64,000 bases of DNA, from NCBI RefSeq assembly GCF_947242115.1, contig NC_074719.1, positions 43,176,849-43,240,848 of the forward strand, written 5' to 3'. Made by a program: the position numbers and the translations under genes. The notes beneath the pieces are model-generated. The model was not told the origin of the DNA. It saw only the letters and a list, made by a program, of their open reading frames with translations, and made no database searches. This document shows, piece by piece, positions 55,280 to 64,000 of this stretch (position 1 is the first letter of the stretch; the number at the start of each line of letters is the position of its first letter). This stretch comes from Biomphalaria glabrata. Lineage: Eukaryota > Mollusca > Gastropoda > Planorbidae.

Positions 55280-55984
55280 TGAATTTAACATAACTTTTTA
55301 GTAAAGGGTGTTCTTATGATTTGTTTTCAGAGATGTTAACAACTTTAGATAAGAATTTTTTTTTCTTAATGTGGGTAAGGGATAAGCAATAAAGTCTCTG
55401 ACTGTCATCTTGATGGCTACTTATCATGTAGTATGCGTTCCATATTGTGATCATAATAGATTCAAGTTTGAATCCTAACCGAAGTCATTCTCTACTGGCC
55501 TGCAGTAGGTTTGGACTTAATAACCTTTGTTTCTGAAGGAGCTTAAAGCTTAACAAACCTAGGCAAGAAGTAGAACTGTTGATTTTAAAGTCTGCTTATT
55601 TAAATACTTGTATGGAAAGGGTTCACCAGTGCCAGCATTCATAAAACAAAGGACTGGGAACGCTAAACTGTGTCCTCTTACCAGTACTTTATAGCACCAT
55701 CAACACTGCCTTGAAAAGGTTGTTCACACTCATTGTTATTTATCATGTGCTTTACACAATGACAATGCCGTTCAAATTTCATTTGTTCCCAGAGTCAATC
55801 AAAAATAATGCTGTCACCATTTAGACATTTTACTTTGTCAAAGTGTGTTGCACCAAGAACAATACATTTAAAGTAGAGCTCAATTATTTATTCATCCATG
55901 TACAGCTGCTCTTACAAGAGTCACCATTTTTTTTTTTTAATGTTACTTCAAAAACTCTTATTTTACCCCTGTATTCTATACCTG

Positions 55985-56270
55985 CATGTGGACGAATCAT
56001 GCCAAAATAATAATAAGGCTTGTCTTCGAGTCTAAAGATTTGGAGGAATGCTGTATTTCCTGTAGCTGCGCAGCCCCAGCTGTGACCTACATATTTTGCC
56101 ACACCCAGGGCAAGCATAACCATTGTCCGCAGGTGGTCGATTTAGATTTTCATTTCGTCGTCCACATCTGTCCTCGTCGGAGGATTCTCTTTTGGTCTCA
56201 GATGTGTATCCCTCGGCCTTCGTGAGTGACCTCCAGCTGTCTCGTTCTGAGGCCGCATTTCAAAATAGGC
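55985..56270 (-). mobile_element. LINE 3' end, C2H2-tail family
   Basis: Reversed: AATAATAAGGCTTGTCTTCG, GCGCAGCCCCAGCTGTGACC, TACATATTTTGCCAC and CAGCTGTCTCGTTCTGAGGC. Same family as 31890-32215. Confidence 0.75.
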
Positions 56271-56879
56271 ATAACATAATTAGACATTAAAAAAAAAAAA
56301 AGAAATCCTGGGAACACAAAAACGATACAATGTCTGAGCTTCTGGTCTCCCTGCCATACTGCAGAGATAGAACAGAAAAAAAAATGGGGAAGGTGGGGGG
56401 GTGTAAATTTAAATGATTTTTTTTTTTAGTTTGTATGGTATGAGTAAACAAAAAAAGACAAAAACATTTGGATACAGTTTATAACAGTTTCATTGATGTT
56501 GCAAGTATAGGACACAGAAAAAGAAAACTATTGTAAGAGAATTTGAAAATACAATTTTGCTGTCACTGTAACCTCAAAGAGAAATTCAAACTAAGCTTTA
56601 AAACAACTTAGAGGACTATAAGGTGAAATGATACAATGTAAAGTCATTAAAAAATATCTCCATTACCTTATACATATTTCAAATGCATGAAAACTATTCA
56701 TCCAGATTATATTTCCCCACATACACACTAAAGGTCCAAACGTTGACAAGTACACAGTCACTGCTCATATTTCATAAAACAAGGAAAATATAAAACAAGA
56801 AAAAGCAAAATAGCGGGTATAAGGGAAAGAATCGCATAATTACCGCTATATCTCCCAATAAGGATGGATTTATCTTTCT

Positions 56880-57325
56880 TTTTAAGATAAGATAATTTTA
56901 TTGGTCCAATCAAATGGAAATTCAGTTTGACTACAATTGACAACCTCAGCGTAACTACTTTACAAAAACAATATGGATGAAAAATTCGAACAAAATTCAC
57001 TCACAAAACACATACACATTGACAACCAGCGCTTTATGAGTTTGACTTCTATGTACTTGTCGATGACGACAGCTGATCTTGTAACACTCTGACCGAAAGT
57101 GGGATAAAGGAGTTTTTAAGTCTTTCTTTTTTAGTCCTAATGGAAAGGAGACGACCACTTCGTTCAGATCTTATGTAACAGTGGTTTAATGGGTGCAGGT
57201 TGTCATTAAGAATCGTGAGTGTTTTGGAAATGCTTCTTTCTTGAAAAAGCTCTTCAAGAGATGGTAGCTGTATTTGAGTGATATACGATGCTTTTTTAAT
57301 TAGTCTATTAAGTCTATGTCTTTGT
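56880..57325 (-). mobile_element. LINE C-terminal fragment with TTATC tail
   Basis: The - strand encodes LAQRHRLNRLIKKASYITQ, LPSLEELFQERSISKTLTIL, SERSGRLLSIRTKKERLKNS and FIPLSVRVLQ. Related to 35336-35930 but a different subfamily. The 3' end is CCAATAAAATTATCTTATC. Confidence 0.8.
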
Positions 57326-57500
57326 GCCAGTGAAACAAAGTTAATTATCATTAAGTATAAATTAACTAATTGGTTCATTTTTAAGATTGATTAATGATCT
57401 TTCTTCGACAATAATTAGTTGTGAAAAGTTTCAACTTGATCTTAGAATGAGAAGTGAGAGAAACAATGTTACAAGAATCCAGACAGACAGAGTGAGTTGA
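57326..57500 (-). repeat. Dispersed repeat, GGATCAAGTTGAAACTTTGC family
   Basis: Reversed: TTAACTAATTGGTTCATTTT, GAAAAGTTTCAACTTGATCT, AGAATGAGAAGTGAGAG and CAGACAGACAGAGTGAGTTG. It abuts the LINE's 5' end, so the LINE may have inserted into it. Confidence 0.75.
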
Positions 57501-57628
57501 TAAACTTGTTCAAATTAACAAAATGTGTAATTTAGAACAAACAGTACCGGTACATGATACATCTTATATTGAAATAGATCAGAAAAGAGATTTCACAAAG
57601 CTATTAGTCCTCTATGTCAAGTAGCAGT

Positions 57629-57768
57629 AGCGTAGCTCGGAATTTGCCCGAAGGCTTGACCTCTTTGGGGGCCCCTGCATTTTGTGTAATATTTAATGTA
57701 AAGAACACTCATTAGGGAGCCACCTCAAGTGGGGATTTTCAAATTCTTCCCCCACCCTAACTACGCCT
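57629..57768. mobile_element. Short inverted-repeat element, AGTAGCGTAGCT family
   Basis: AGTAGCGTAGCTCGGAATTT at the left and CCACCCTAACTACGCCTTTG at the right. A related body (GGGAGCCCTCCTAAAGTGGG, CACCCTAGCTAGGCCAC) lies at about 22900-23047. Confidence 0.5.
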
Positions 57769-57983
57769 TTGTCACGTAGCCTGAAACAAAGAAACTGACT
57801 TAAAGATGAAGATGTAGTATTTCCCAGTCTTGGGTGTCCGATTGACATACCTTGAGTGTCACTTCATCCTCTTTTTTTTTTACCGACAGCTCCTTATCAA
57901 AAGTTGATTACTAAGCCATCAGACATACGGACTACATTTCCAGCTTATTGTAGTTGGCATTGCTTTGCTATAATATGGAACAG

Positions 57984-58268
57984 GTCCGGATTTACCACTG
58001 GTCTAGATCTGGGGGCCTAGGACTTCACCAGACCTTCGCATTAATAAAAAAAATATAAACCTCCGCATTAATAAAAAAATATAAACATATTAAACTAAAT
58101 ATCCACATAAATATAAGGGAAAAAAAAAGGGGGTTCGCATGTTGGCCTACACCATTTTTTCCCCCACTATAATGACATGCTCATAGATTTATTAATCAGC
58201 TTCAGTCAAGAAGGATGAAGCTTCAACAATAACTACTCACAGGGCCCCCACTTACTAAAATCTGGCAC
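57984..58268. mobile_element. Diverged element of the GGGCCGGATTTAAA family
   Basis: GGTCCGGATTTACCACTGGT on the left and TTACTAAAATCTGGCACTAG on the right, with CTGGGGGCCTAGG and CAGGGCCCCC inside. Confidence 0.5.
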
Positions 58269-58892
58269 TAGATTTGATAATTTCTTCTTAGAACGACACG
58301 CTTTTTTTCCGCGACTCTCAACCAATGTAGATTTATAAACAAGAAATATTGGCGCATGGCTAGACGCAACTCACCCGAAGCACCATTGGCTATCTGAAAA
58401 TGTTCTATTTTTAGTAAATCGGGAAAATATAATCTTGACTGACGTAGTCGACATTTTCTAAAAAAAAATATTCTTTAAATAGTAGCCCACTTCGTGCAGT
58501 AATCCACAAAGATGAAAGGTATAGTAAGTTTTAATATTCTTTTTCTTGGTCAAGGTCTTTACTAATAAGTTAGTCAAAAGAAATAGACATCAGCAAAGAG
58601 CACCCAATGTTTAAAAACTAATTAAAAAGTATAAATATTTCTATATACAAAATGCACATTTTTTTTAGTAAGTAGGTCAAGGAAAAACTATTTACTGTTT
58701 AAAGTACAACAGTTGAATAAATAAGCCTACTTCGCAAAATCTACTCTTAAACAATGAAGTATGATTTTTAAAAACTGTTTTTACAGTGTATGTTTCTATT
58801 TGATCTCGATGATAAATTTTTTTAAAAATTAAACACTGCATAAAGTACAGTATGCTATATTTAGCAGTGGTCAAGATTTATGTAGGTTAAAT
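58269..58892. other. AT-rich intergenic, nothing recognised
   Basis: No gene, SINE or LINE motif seen. Confidence 0.4.
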
Positions 58893-59116
58893 AAAGTTCT
58901 CCTTTCAGACCTTGCGATATATAGGGCATATGACGTAAAGGTCATCTGTTTCTGTAACACAATGTCAACAATGGTGTCATGTGGACATCACAACAACCAG
59001 CCGCCTATACGTTTCATTAACAGATGTCAGGAATCAGAGCTTGGTGGACCCAGGATTCGAACCCGGGACCCCTCGGTTCCGAAGCCAAACGCTTTATCAC
59101 TCAGCCAAGGCGCCGT
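58893..59116 (-). mobile_element. tRNA-derived SINE, family A
   Basis: Reversed: TCTCCTTTCAGACCTTGCG, ATGACGTAAAGGTCATCTG, GGATTCGAACCCGGGACCCC (B-box) and CGCTTTATCACTCAGCCAAGG (A-box). Confidence 0.9.
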
Positions 59117-59237
59117 ATTATTCAGGCTTTATGTAAATAACAAATAAGTATAATGTCATATGGTCCATAAATATGGAAGAGTATATAGCCTATATATGTA
59201 TATGATATTCATATAACATTTAGAAATCCACAATTTG

Positions 59238-59410
59238 GATGGCTGCCTGATCAAACGGGATGCTCGCTGGACTGTCGTTCGGTAGTTTCGATGGTCCTGG
59301 GTTCATACTCTAGCCGCTGCCATCCCCCGTCGTCCTGCGGAAGTTTTGAACTAGGAAGTAGATTACCTTCAACTCTGAAGGAACTTCCGAAACATGCAGT
59401 AAACCATAAA
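59238..59410 (+). mobile_element. SINE family B
   Basis: TGGATGGCTGCCTGATC, TGGACTGTCGTTCGGTAG, GGTCCTGGGTTCATACTC, GCTGCCATCCCCCGTCGTCC and TTACCTTCAACTCTGAAGG. The best complete copy of family B. Confidence 0.8.
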
Positions 59411-59514
59411 GTTTAAAATGTTATATCATACTATTAATTCCAACATAAAATATCCCTATCTCTCACGGGGGACGTGCGTATGTCAGTTTTTACAGGAAAA
59501 CCTGTGACTTGTCA

Positions 59515-59760
59515 GAATTTAGGTCATTGGTTAATATGCATGACTAAATGCATGACGCGTAGGATGTTATCATTTTCTTTTTTTAAAGTAGCATCTGCAT
59601 TATATAAGATAAGAAGATAAGACTCTTTCTGTCTGGTCAAAATCTTGTACACTTTTCATTTTCGGATCAAGTTGAAACTTTGCACAATTATTCATTTTCG
59701 ATGACAACACACGAATCAATTTTTAAAAAATTACCAATTAGCTTATCAATGATTCAGAAT
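59515..59760 (+). repeat. Dispersed repeat, GGATCAAGTTGAAACTTTGC family
   Basis: A reversed tail module (GGTCATTGGTTAATATGCAT, GTAGCATCTGCATTATATAAG) followed by the head in + orientation (TCTTTCTGTCTGG, TTTTCGGATCAAGTTGAAAC, TTTGCACAATTATTCATTTT). Confidence 0.75.
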
Positions 59761-59987
59761 TATTATATTTTGCTTTATACGGAAAATATATTGAATATGC
59801 GGTGGGCGACCCGTGACATTAAATTAATAATCACGCACTGTCGCAGCCCTGACAAAAAAACCGAGAACTATGTCGTACGCTAAAAGTTTTTAACTAACAA
59901 TAGGTCAATAAAACCTTTTTTTTTTTATTTAAAATAATTACTTGATAAGCTCAGTAACATAAACTTTCACCATCGAGGCTAGAGCTC

Positions 59988-60176
59988 GAATGGACCTCAT
60001 TCACCAATCATAAACAAACAACATTTAGTCACGTGATCTTATTGATAAAACAATGGAAAAAAACTGTCACGTGACAACCATCATGAATTAAACATGAGAT
60101 CGTAAATTATATAGAAGAGATAGAGCACCACGTGGCTAAATGTTGTTTGTTTACGATTGGTGACTGAGGTCCATTC
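59988..60176. repeat. Near-perfect inverted repeat with 48-bp arms and CACGTG at each arm's inner end
   Basis: The left arm 59988-60035 (GAATGGACCTCATTCACC, CATAAACAAACAACATTTAG, TCACGTG) and the right arm 60129-60176 (CACGTGGCTAAATG, TTGTTTGTTTACGATTGG, TGACTGAGGTCCATTC) are reverse complements with about four mismatches. The spacer is about 93 bp and holds a third CACGTG within GTCACGTGAC (60066-60075). It could be a small foldback transposon. No target duplication was identified. Confidence 0.9.
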
Positions 60177-60335
60177 AGAGTCGAACTACACTGACCTTGA
60201 TATAAGCATGTTGTATGGAAATTGTACTGGGTCGGAGGCGGGTGACCTGTGACGAAAATCAGGCCTAGTTGCACGCCGTCAAATAAGAATAGTGCTATAT
60301 TGCACAGCACTTTAGGAGGAGAGGTCTACTCCTAA

Positions 60336-60535
60336 NNNNNNNNNNNNNNNNNNNNNNNNNNNNNNNNNNNNNNNNNNNNNNNNNNNNNNNNNNNNNNNNN
60401 NNNNNNNNNNNNNNNNNNNNNNNNNNNNNNNNNNNNNNNNNNNNNNNNNNNNNNNNNNNNNNNNNNNNNNNNNNNNNNNNNNNNNNNNNNNNNNNNNNNN
60501 NNNNNNNNNNNNNNNNNNNNNNNNNNNNNNNNNNN
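60336..60535. other. Assembly gap (200 Ns)
   Basis: Exactly 200 Ns, a conventional placeholder. It borders the A-rich tandem repeat at 60536. Confidence 0.99.
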
Positions 60536-60855
60536 TTGGAGATTTTTACACAGCAAAAAAACAACAAAAAACACAACAAAAAAAAACTCACAAAAAAAAA
60601 ACTCACAAAAAAAAACTCACAAAAAAAAACTCACAAAAAAAAAACTCACAAAAAAAAAACTCACAAAAAAAAACTCACAAAAAAAAAACTCACAAAAAAA
60701 AACTCACAAAAAAAAACTCACAAAAAAAAAAACTCACAAAAAAAACTCACAAAAAAAAACTCACAAAAAAAAACTCACAAAAAAAAAACTCACAAAAAAA
60801 AACTCACAAAAAAAAAAACTCACAAAAAAAACCTCAAAAAAAAAAAAAAAACCAC
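60536..60855. repeat. CTCACAAAAAAAA tandem array
   Basis: About 24 units of CTCAC plus a variable A run (12-15 bp), probably continuing into the gap. The lysine-rich frame across it is compositional. Confidence 0.95.
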
Positions 60856-61063
60856 TAAAAATAATTTTAACGTTTTTGGCGTCTCCAGTGTACAAAATAA
60901 AGGAAATGTCAATTAACTGTATTTTTAAATGTATATCATAAATTTTGTGCGCTTTGTAGTACTGACCAATCAGATTCTGGGAGCTCTTCCAATTTTAGCC
61001 CCAAATAGTTTCATTACGAAGGAAGCACCAGACTTTCACGGTGTGACTTAAAACGTATTGAAA

Positions 61064-61115
61064 GACAAATGGGCAACAGTTAGATCAATGGGCAACAGTT
61101 AGATCAATGGGCAAC
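61064..61115. repeat. Short tandem repeat of 22 bp
   Basis: ATGGGCAACAGTTAGATCA repeated, about 2.5 units. Confidence 0.85.
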
Positions 61116-61249
61116 TAACTAGCAGTAATTAATATTGACATTTGATTCGAAGGTCAGGTGCCACGCATTGCAATATTGTCATCTTTATAGCTCAATTATT
61201 TTTATTGCAAATTTATGAATCAACTCTGATTTAGTACACCATAATTGCC

Positions 61250-61400
61250 CACACCGATTCTCGTATAAAGTTGAAACTTTACACCATATTTATTGTCCAT
61301 AATGGGACATACATCATTCAAAAAATTAATAAGTTAATAAATAAATAAATCATTAGTAGTAGTAGTAGTATTAATATTAGTAATTTTGTTTGATATAAGG
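61250..61400 (+). repeat. Dispersed repeat, GGATCAAGTTGAAACTTTGC family
   Basis: CACCGATTCTCGTATAAAGT, TGAAACTTTACACCATATTT, ATTGTCCATAATGGG and AATTTTGTTTGATATAAGG. Confidence 0.6.
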
Positions 61401-61589
61401 AAAAGGGAAATACATTTTACCTCATTGAGTTATATGGCTGTAAATGTGAAGTTCATTCCGTTATATATTCTTTTTTAAAAGTATTTGATATATTTTGATT
61501 GTTTAGTGCAACAGTAACATTTAATTTACTTCCTTCTGATTGTTTAGTTATAAATATTAATACAATGCTGTCAACTCTCTTTTTGTCAG

Positions 61590-61795
61590 GGTCAACCACT
61601 ACACCAAACTCAAAAATAACCATATGTTGTCACAGTTCACAATCTCAGGAGAGATTGGAACGTAAGGTCATCACAGATTACAACGAGCTACTTAAGAGAA
61701 AAATCTCCCATGCTTTCCTGGGAAGGGTAGCGATTTCTAACATCCTTCATGTCTTCAATGCCTACAACGTACATGTGTTGAACAGTAGAGATATC
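61590..61795 (+). CDS. Possible internal exon of an unrecognised gene (68 codons)
   Basis: A 206-bp open segment with a good acceptor (TTTTTGTCAG) and donor (ATC/GTGAGT), opening phase 2 and closing phase 0. It translates to STTTPNSKITICCH, SQERLERKVITDYNELLKRK, ISHAFLGRVAISNILHVFNA and YNVHVLNSRDI. It is more GC-rich than its surroundings and has a coding look. No protein family is recognised. No partner exon was found on either side inside the window; the rest could lie to the right of it or in the assembly gap. Confidence 0.45.
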
Positions 61796-62051
61796 GTGAG
61801 TACTAAGTTTAGTCACTTGGGTCGATATAATGATCACTCGGCTATCGCTCTTTTGTATATCACAGCTTTCATGCTTACAGCATGCACTTCATTGAACCAG
61901 TAGGAGGAGACGGGGTTGGTATCTGGGTCAAGGTTTCCATCCTTAATTTACCGCTTTGCAAACATAACTCTACTCGAGTCGGGATTCAAATTCAATCCCG
62001 CTTGATATGTAGGTTTTTCTACTCAGCCTCTTATCCTACAAGGGATTACGT

Positions 62052-62880
62052 CATTGGAGTAGCCAGGATTTTTTTTTTTGGGGGGGGGGATATTTCGCTC
62101 CCCCCCCCCCCTCACGATAAAAATATATTTCTATGTATGTGTGTAAAAAAAAAAAAGGAAAGTTCCCATTTCAGACCTTGGGGTCTATAGGGCAGATGAT
62201 GTAAAGGTCATCTGTCTCTGTGGCCTACGGTTTACGAGGGTGTCATGTGGACCAACGACCAACCGTCTTTACTTTTCCCCAACTAATGTCAGGTACCCAT
62301 TAGAGCTGGGTGGACTCAGAGGCGCCCAAAGATCCCGAAATAAAAATCCCAGTCTTCACCAGGATTCGAACCCGGGACCCCCGGTTCGGAAGTCAAGCGC
62401 TTTACCGCTCAGCCACCGCGCCTCATGTATGTGTCTGTGTGTGTATAATCTGTATTGAAGAGTTATTTTTTAGCTTCAAACCCTACTGAAGAGAGGGGTG
62501 GGGGTTAACTCAAAACCCCTTTGGCTACGCTCATAGAATTTTGAGTGTGTAATTTTCTTTTTTTATATTGGAGAGGGGGTTTATCGGAAATTTTGGAAGG
62601 GGTTTAGAAATAAAAATCTTCCTTAACTATGCTCGTAAAATTTAGGGGATTGTCGTTTGCATTTTTTTTTGTTTTGTGTTATAGAAGAGGGGAATTTAAC
62701 TGAAAACCCATGGTAGGGGTTTTTAAACTCGAACCCCCCTGGTAGGGGGGTTTAAACTCAAAACCTCCCTGGTAGGGATTTTAAACTCAAAAACTCCTGA
62801 TAGGGGGTTTTAAACTCAAAACCTCCTTTGCTGTGCTAGGGCAAGTGAAAGTTTAGTATTAAAATCTGGCTACGCCTATG
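62052..62880. mobile_element. Inverted-repeat DNA element, CATNGGCGTAGCCAG family, with nested SINE
   Basis: Perfect 8-bp duplication GATTACGT (62044-62051, 62881-62888). Ends CATTGGAGTAGCCAGGATTT and AAAATCTGGCTACGCCTATG. Inside are a G-run/C-run pair, the family A SINE at 62160-62423, and four tandem copies of a TTTAAACTCAAAACC unit (62700-62835). The 8-bp duplication suggests a hAT-type element. Without the SINE it is about 565 bp. Confidence 0.88.
62160..62423 (-). mobile_element. tRNA-derived SINE, family A (nested, near full length)
   Basis: Reversed: AGTTCCCATTTCAGACCTTG, GGGTGTCATGTGGACC, CCAGTCTTCACCAGGATTCG, AACCCGGGACCCCCGGTTC and GCGCTTTACCGCTCAGCCACC. Flanking ATGTATGTGT on both sides (before 62147 and after 62423) is a likely target duplication. 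Confidence 0.92.
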
Positions 62881-63079
62881 GATTACGTACTTCACGTTAT
62901 TTAGATCTGGAAGGAATTCTCGGCTTCTGGTGAGAAATTATAAGCTAGGTTTTGCTTGGAAATAGGTAAAATGTAGATTTTACTGTGCCGTATTTTGCTA
63001 TACCACATTTTTTAAAAATATTCAAATTACTGCTTTGTGATTGGTTGATCTATTGTTGTTAGACGACTTAAAAATAATA

Positions 63080-63410
63080 CATCTATATATATAATTCTCT
63101 TCTTTCCTCAACAGTTTAAACGAGTAGTAAGGAGTAAAGGAAAGATCACTCTGCGGATAGTCCACGAGAAAACAAGAGGGGAGGGGAGAGAACACGTAGT
63201 CACAACCTAGCAGGGGGCAGGACCGTTGTAATATTACTTTTGTTTTTTTATTTCTACCTCACGTTAAAAAAAAAGGGGGGGGGGGGAGTAAGCTACTCTG
63301 TAGTAACTATCGAAGCGACAGAGCACGCTCAAGAGTTTGGACACAATGGAAAGATCACTCTTTTATTTTTGCAACTCGGACGGACGGAGTTATCTTAGGT
63401 AATTTAAGAG
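63080..63410 (+). repeat. Dispersed repeat starting TATATATAATTCTCTTC (two partial copies)
   Basis: ATCTATATATATAATTCTC, GGAAAGATCACTCTGCGG and GAACACGTAGTC, then a second AATGGAAAGATCACTCTTTT with CGGACGGACGGAG. Same family as 2850-3015. Confidence 0.5.
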
Positions 63411-63412
63411 TG

Positions 63413-63690
63413 AAAAAAAAAGACAATTTTGGTCTGTGTATTTCAGGAGATAGGTATGAGTTTTCAAAAGATTTTAATAATTTCCGGATATTTCCAGGAC
63501 TTTTTCGTATATTTTGCAATTTCAGGAGATTTCCAGGACCTCCTGTTAAATCAACAGGAGGCAGGGGGAAATCTGTTATAAGTTATAAAATGGTTTAATT
63601 TAATAATTTATACACCTAAAATTAGCGCGGGTCCTATAAAAGTGCTGGGCACATAGGTTGCAGTGGCCTAAGGTTGGCCCTGCAAAATAG
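63413..63690 (-). mobile_element. Partial reversed copy of the 35011-36237 element
   Basis: TTTCAGGAGATTTCCAGGAC, CCTAAAATTAGCGCGGGTCC, CATAGGTTGCAGTGGCCTAA and GGTTGGCCCTGC. The outer end CAGGGCCAACCTTAGG matches the terminal repeats of the 35-kb copy. Confidence 0.6.
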
Positions 63691-63789
63691 CGGCGTATGC
63701 TACTCCGCCGGTCGACTAGTTTTGTATAAAAGCATTTATATAGCCACATTCTTCTTTTTCTACTTTGTAATTTTGTAATTGTCCTTAGA

Positions 63790-64000
63790 GTCGAGTCGAT
63801 GACTCTTGGAGTGGGAAGCGTTTATCTTGGCTTGTCTTGGCTACCTATGAAGGGGGTTCGAGGTTCGACACCCGACTCGGGCTGAGTTGCGTTTGATGAG
63901 CGCCTAAAGGCAGCACGGAAAACCTACTCCCAGATACCTTCTTCCCCCACTGGTCCACAAATGAGATTGGACCAAAGCGCTCTGAGAATGCTATAAGCAT
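63790..64000 (+). mobile_element. SINE, family C (runs off window)
   Basis: GGTTCGAGGTTCGACACCCG (B-box like), CTGAGTTGCGTTTGATGAGC, GCCTAAAGGCAGCACGG, CCCCACTGGTCCACAAATG and AGCGCTCTGAGAATGCTATA. Unlike families A and B. Only this copy is in the window. Confidence 0.65.

Noticed and set aside
60129-60176. Promoter with functional E-boxes
   Set aside because: CACGTG occurs as part of the inverted-repeat arms; no gene start is seen next to it.
60536-60916. Lysine-rich frame
   Set aside because: A-rich tandem array beside the assembly gap.

Overview
The window reads as AT-rich animal nuclear DNA, most likely from a gastropod mollusc. The basis is three intron-split protein genes with GT-AG introns and animal orthologues, a very dense load of tRNA-derived SINEs, several LINE families and short hAT elements, and long micro- and minisatellites. 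The mollusc assignment is an inference from the repeat types and protein similarity. There is no operon, bacterial ribosome-binding site, CRISPR array or prokaryotic defence locus. A run of 200 Ns (60336-60535) marks an assembly gap.

Region 1 (472-16747, + strand) holds the last 10 coding exons of a group II PLP-dependent amino-acid decarboxylase (aromatic-L-amino-acid / histidine decarboxylase family). The N-terminal exons lie to the left of the window. Its introns carry three large minisatellites (36-bp, about 41-bp and 30-bp units). The 41-bp array starts exactly at the exon 4 donor site, and each unit repeats a donor-like and an acceptor-like sequence. Four hAT-type short elements, LINE 3' ends and SINEs fill the rest.

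Region 2 (20196-30689, - strand) holds a complete six-exon Golgi-type carbohydrate sulfotransferase of 409 residues, convergent with the decarboxylase. A 5.8-kb intron between its exons 3 and 4 is packed with LINE, SINE, possible LTR and TCTAGA-rich sequence.

Region 3 (30.7-50.2 kb) is gene-poor. It contains LINE fragments (one with an R2-type endonuclease domain between TAA microsatellites), nested hAT elements, a solo LTR, three long polypurine tracts and a GATA array. It ends in a decayed hAT transposon with recognisable transposase pieces, 245 bp before the next start codon.

Region 4 (50395-55058, + strand) is a complete four-exon OSTC gene (149 residues), a subunit of the ER oligosaccharyltransferase complex. 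Right of it lie more repeats, a palindromic element, the assembly gap and one coding-like exon of unknown identity (61590-61795). The three recognised genes do not form a pathway: one acts on free amino acids, one sulfates glycans in the Golgi, and one helps N-glycosylation in the ER.

The most unusual feature is the splice-site-bearing minisatellite at 3899-5935. Next to it is a duplicated intron segment from which exon 4 has been lost.
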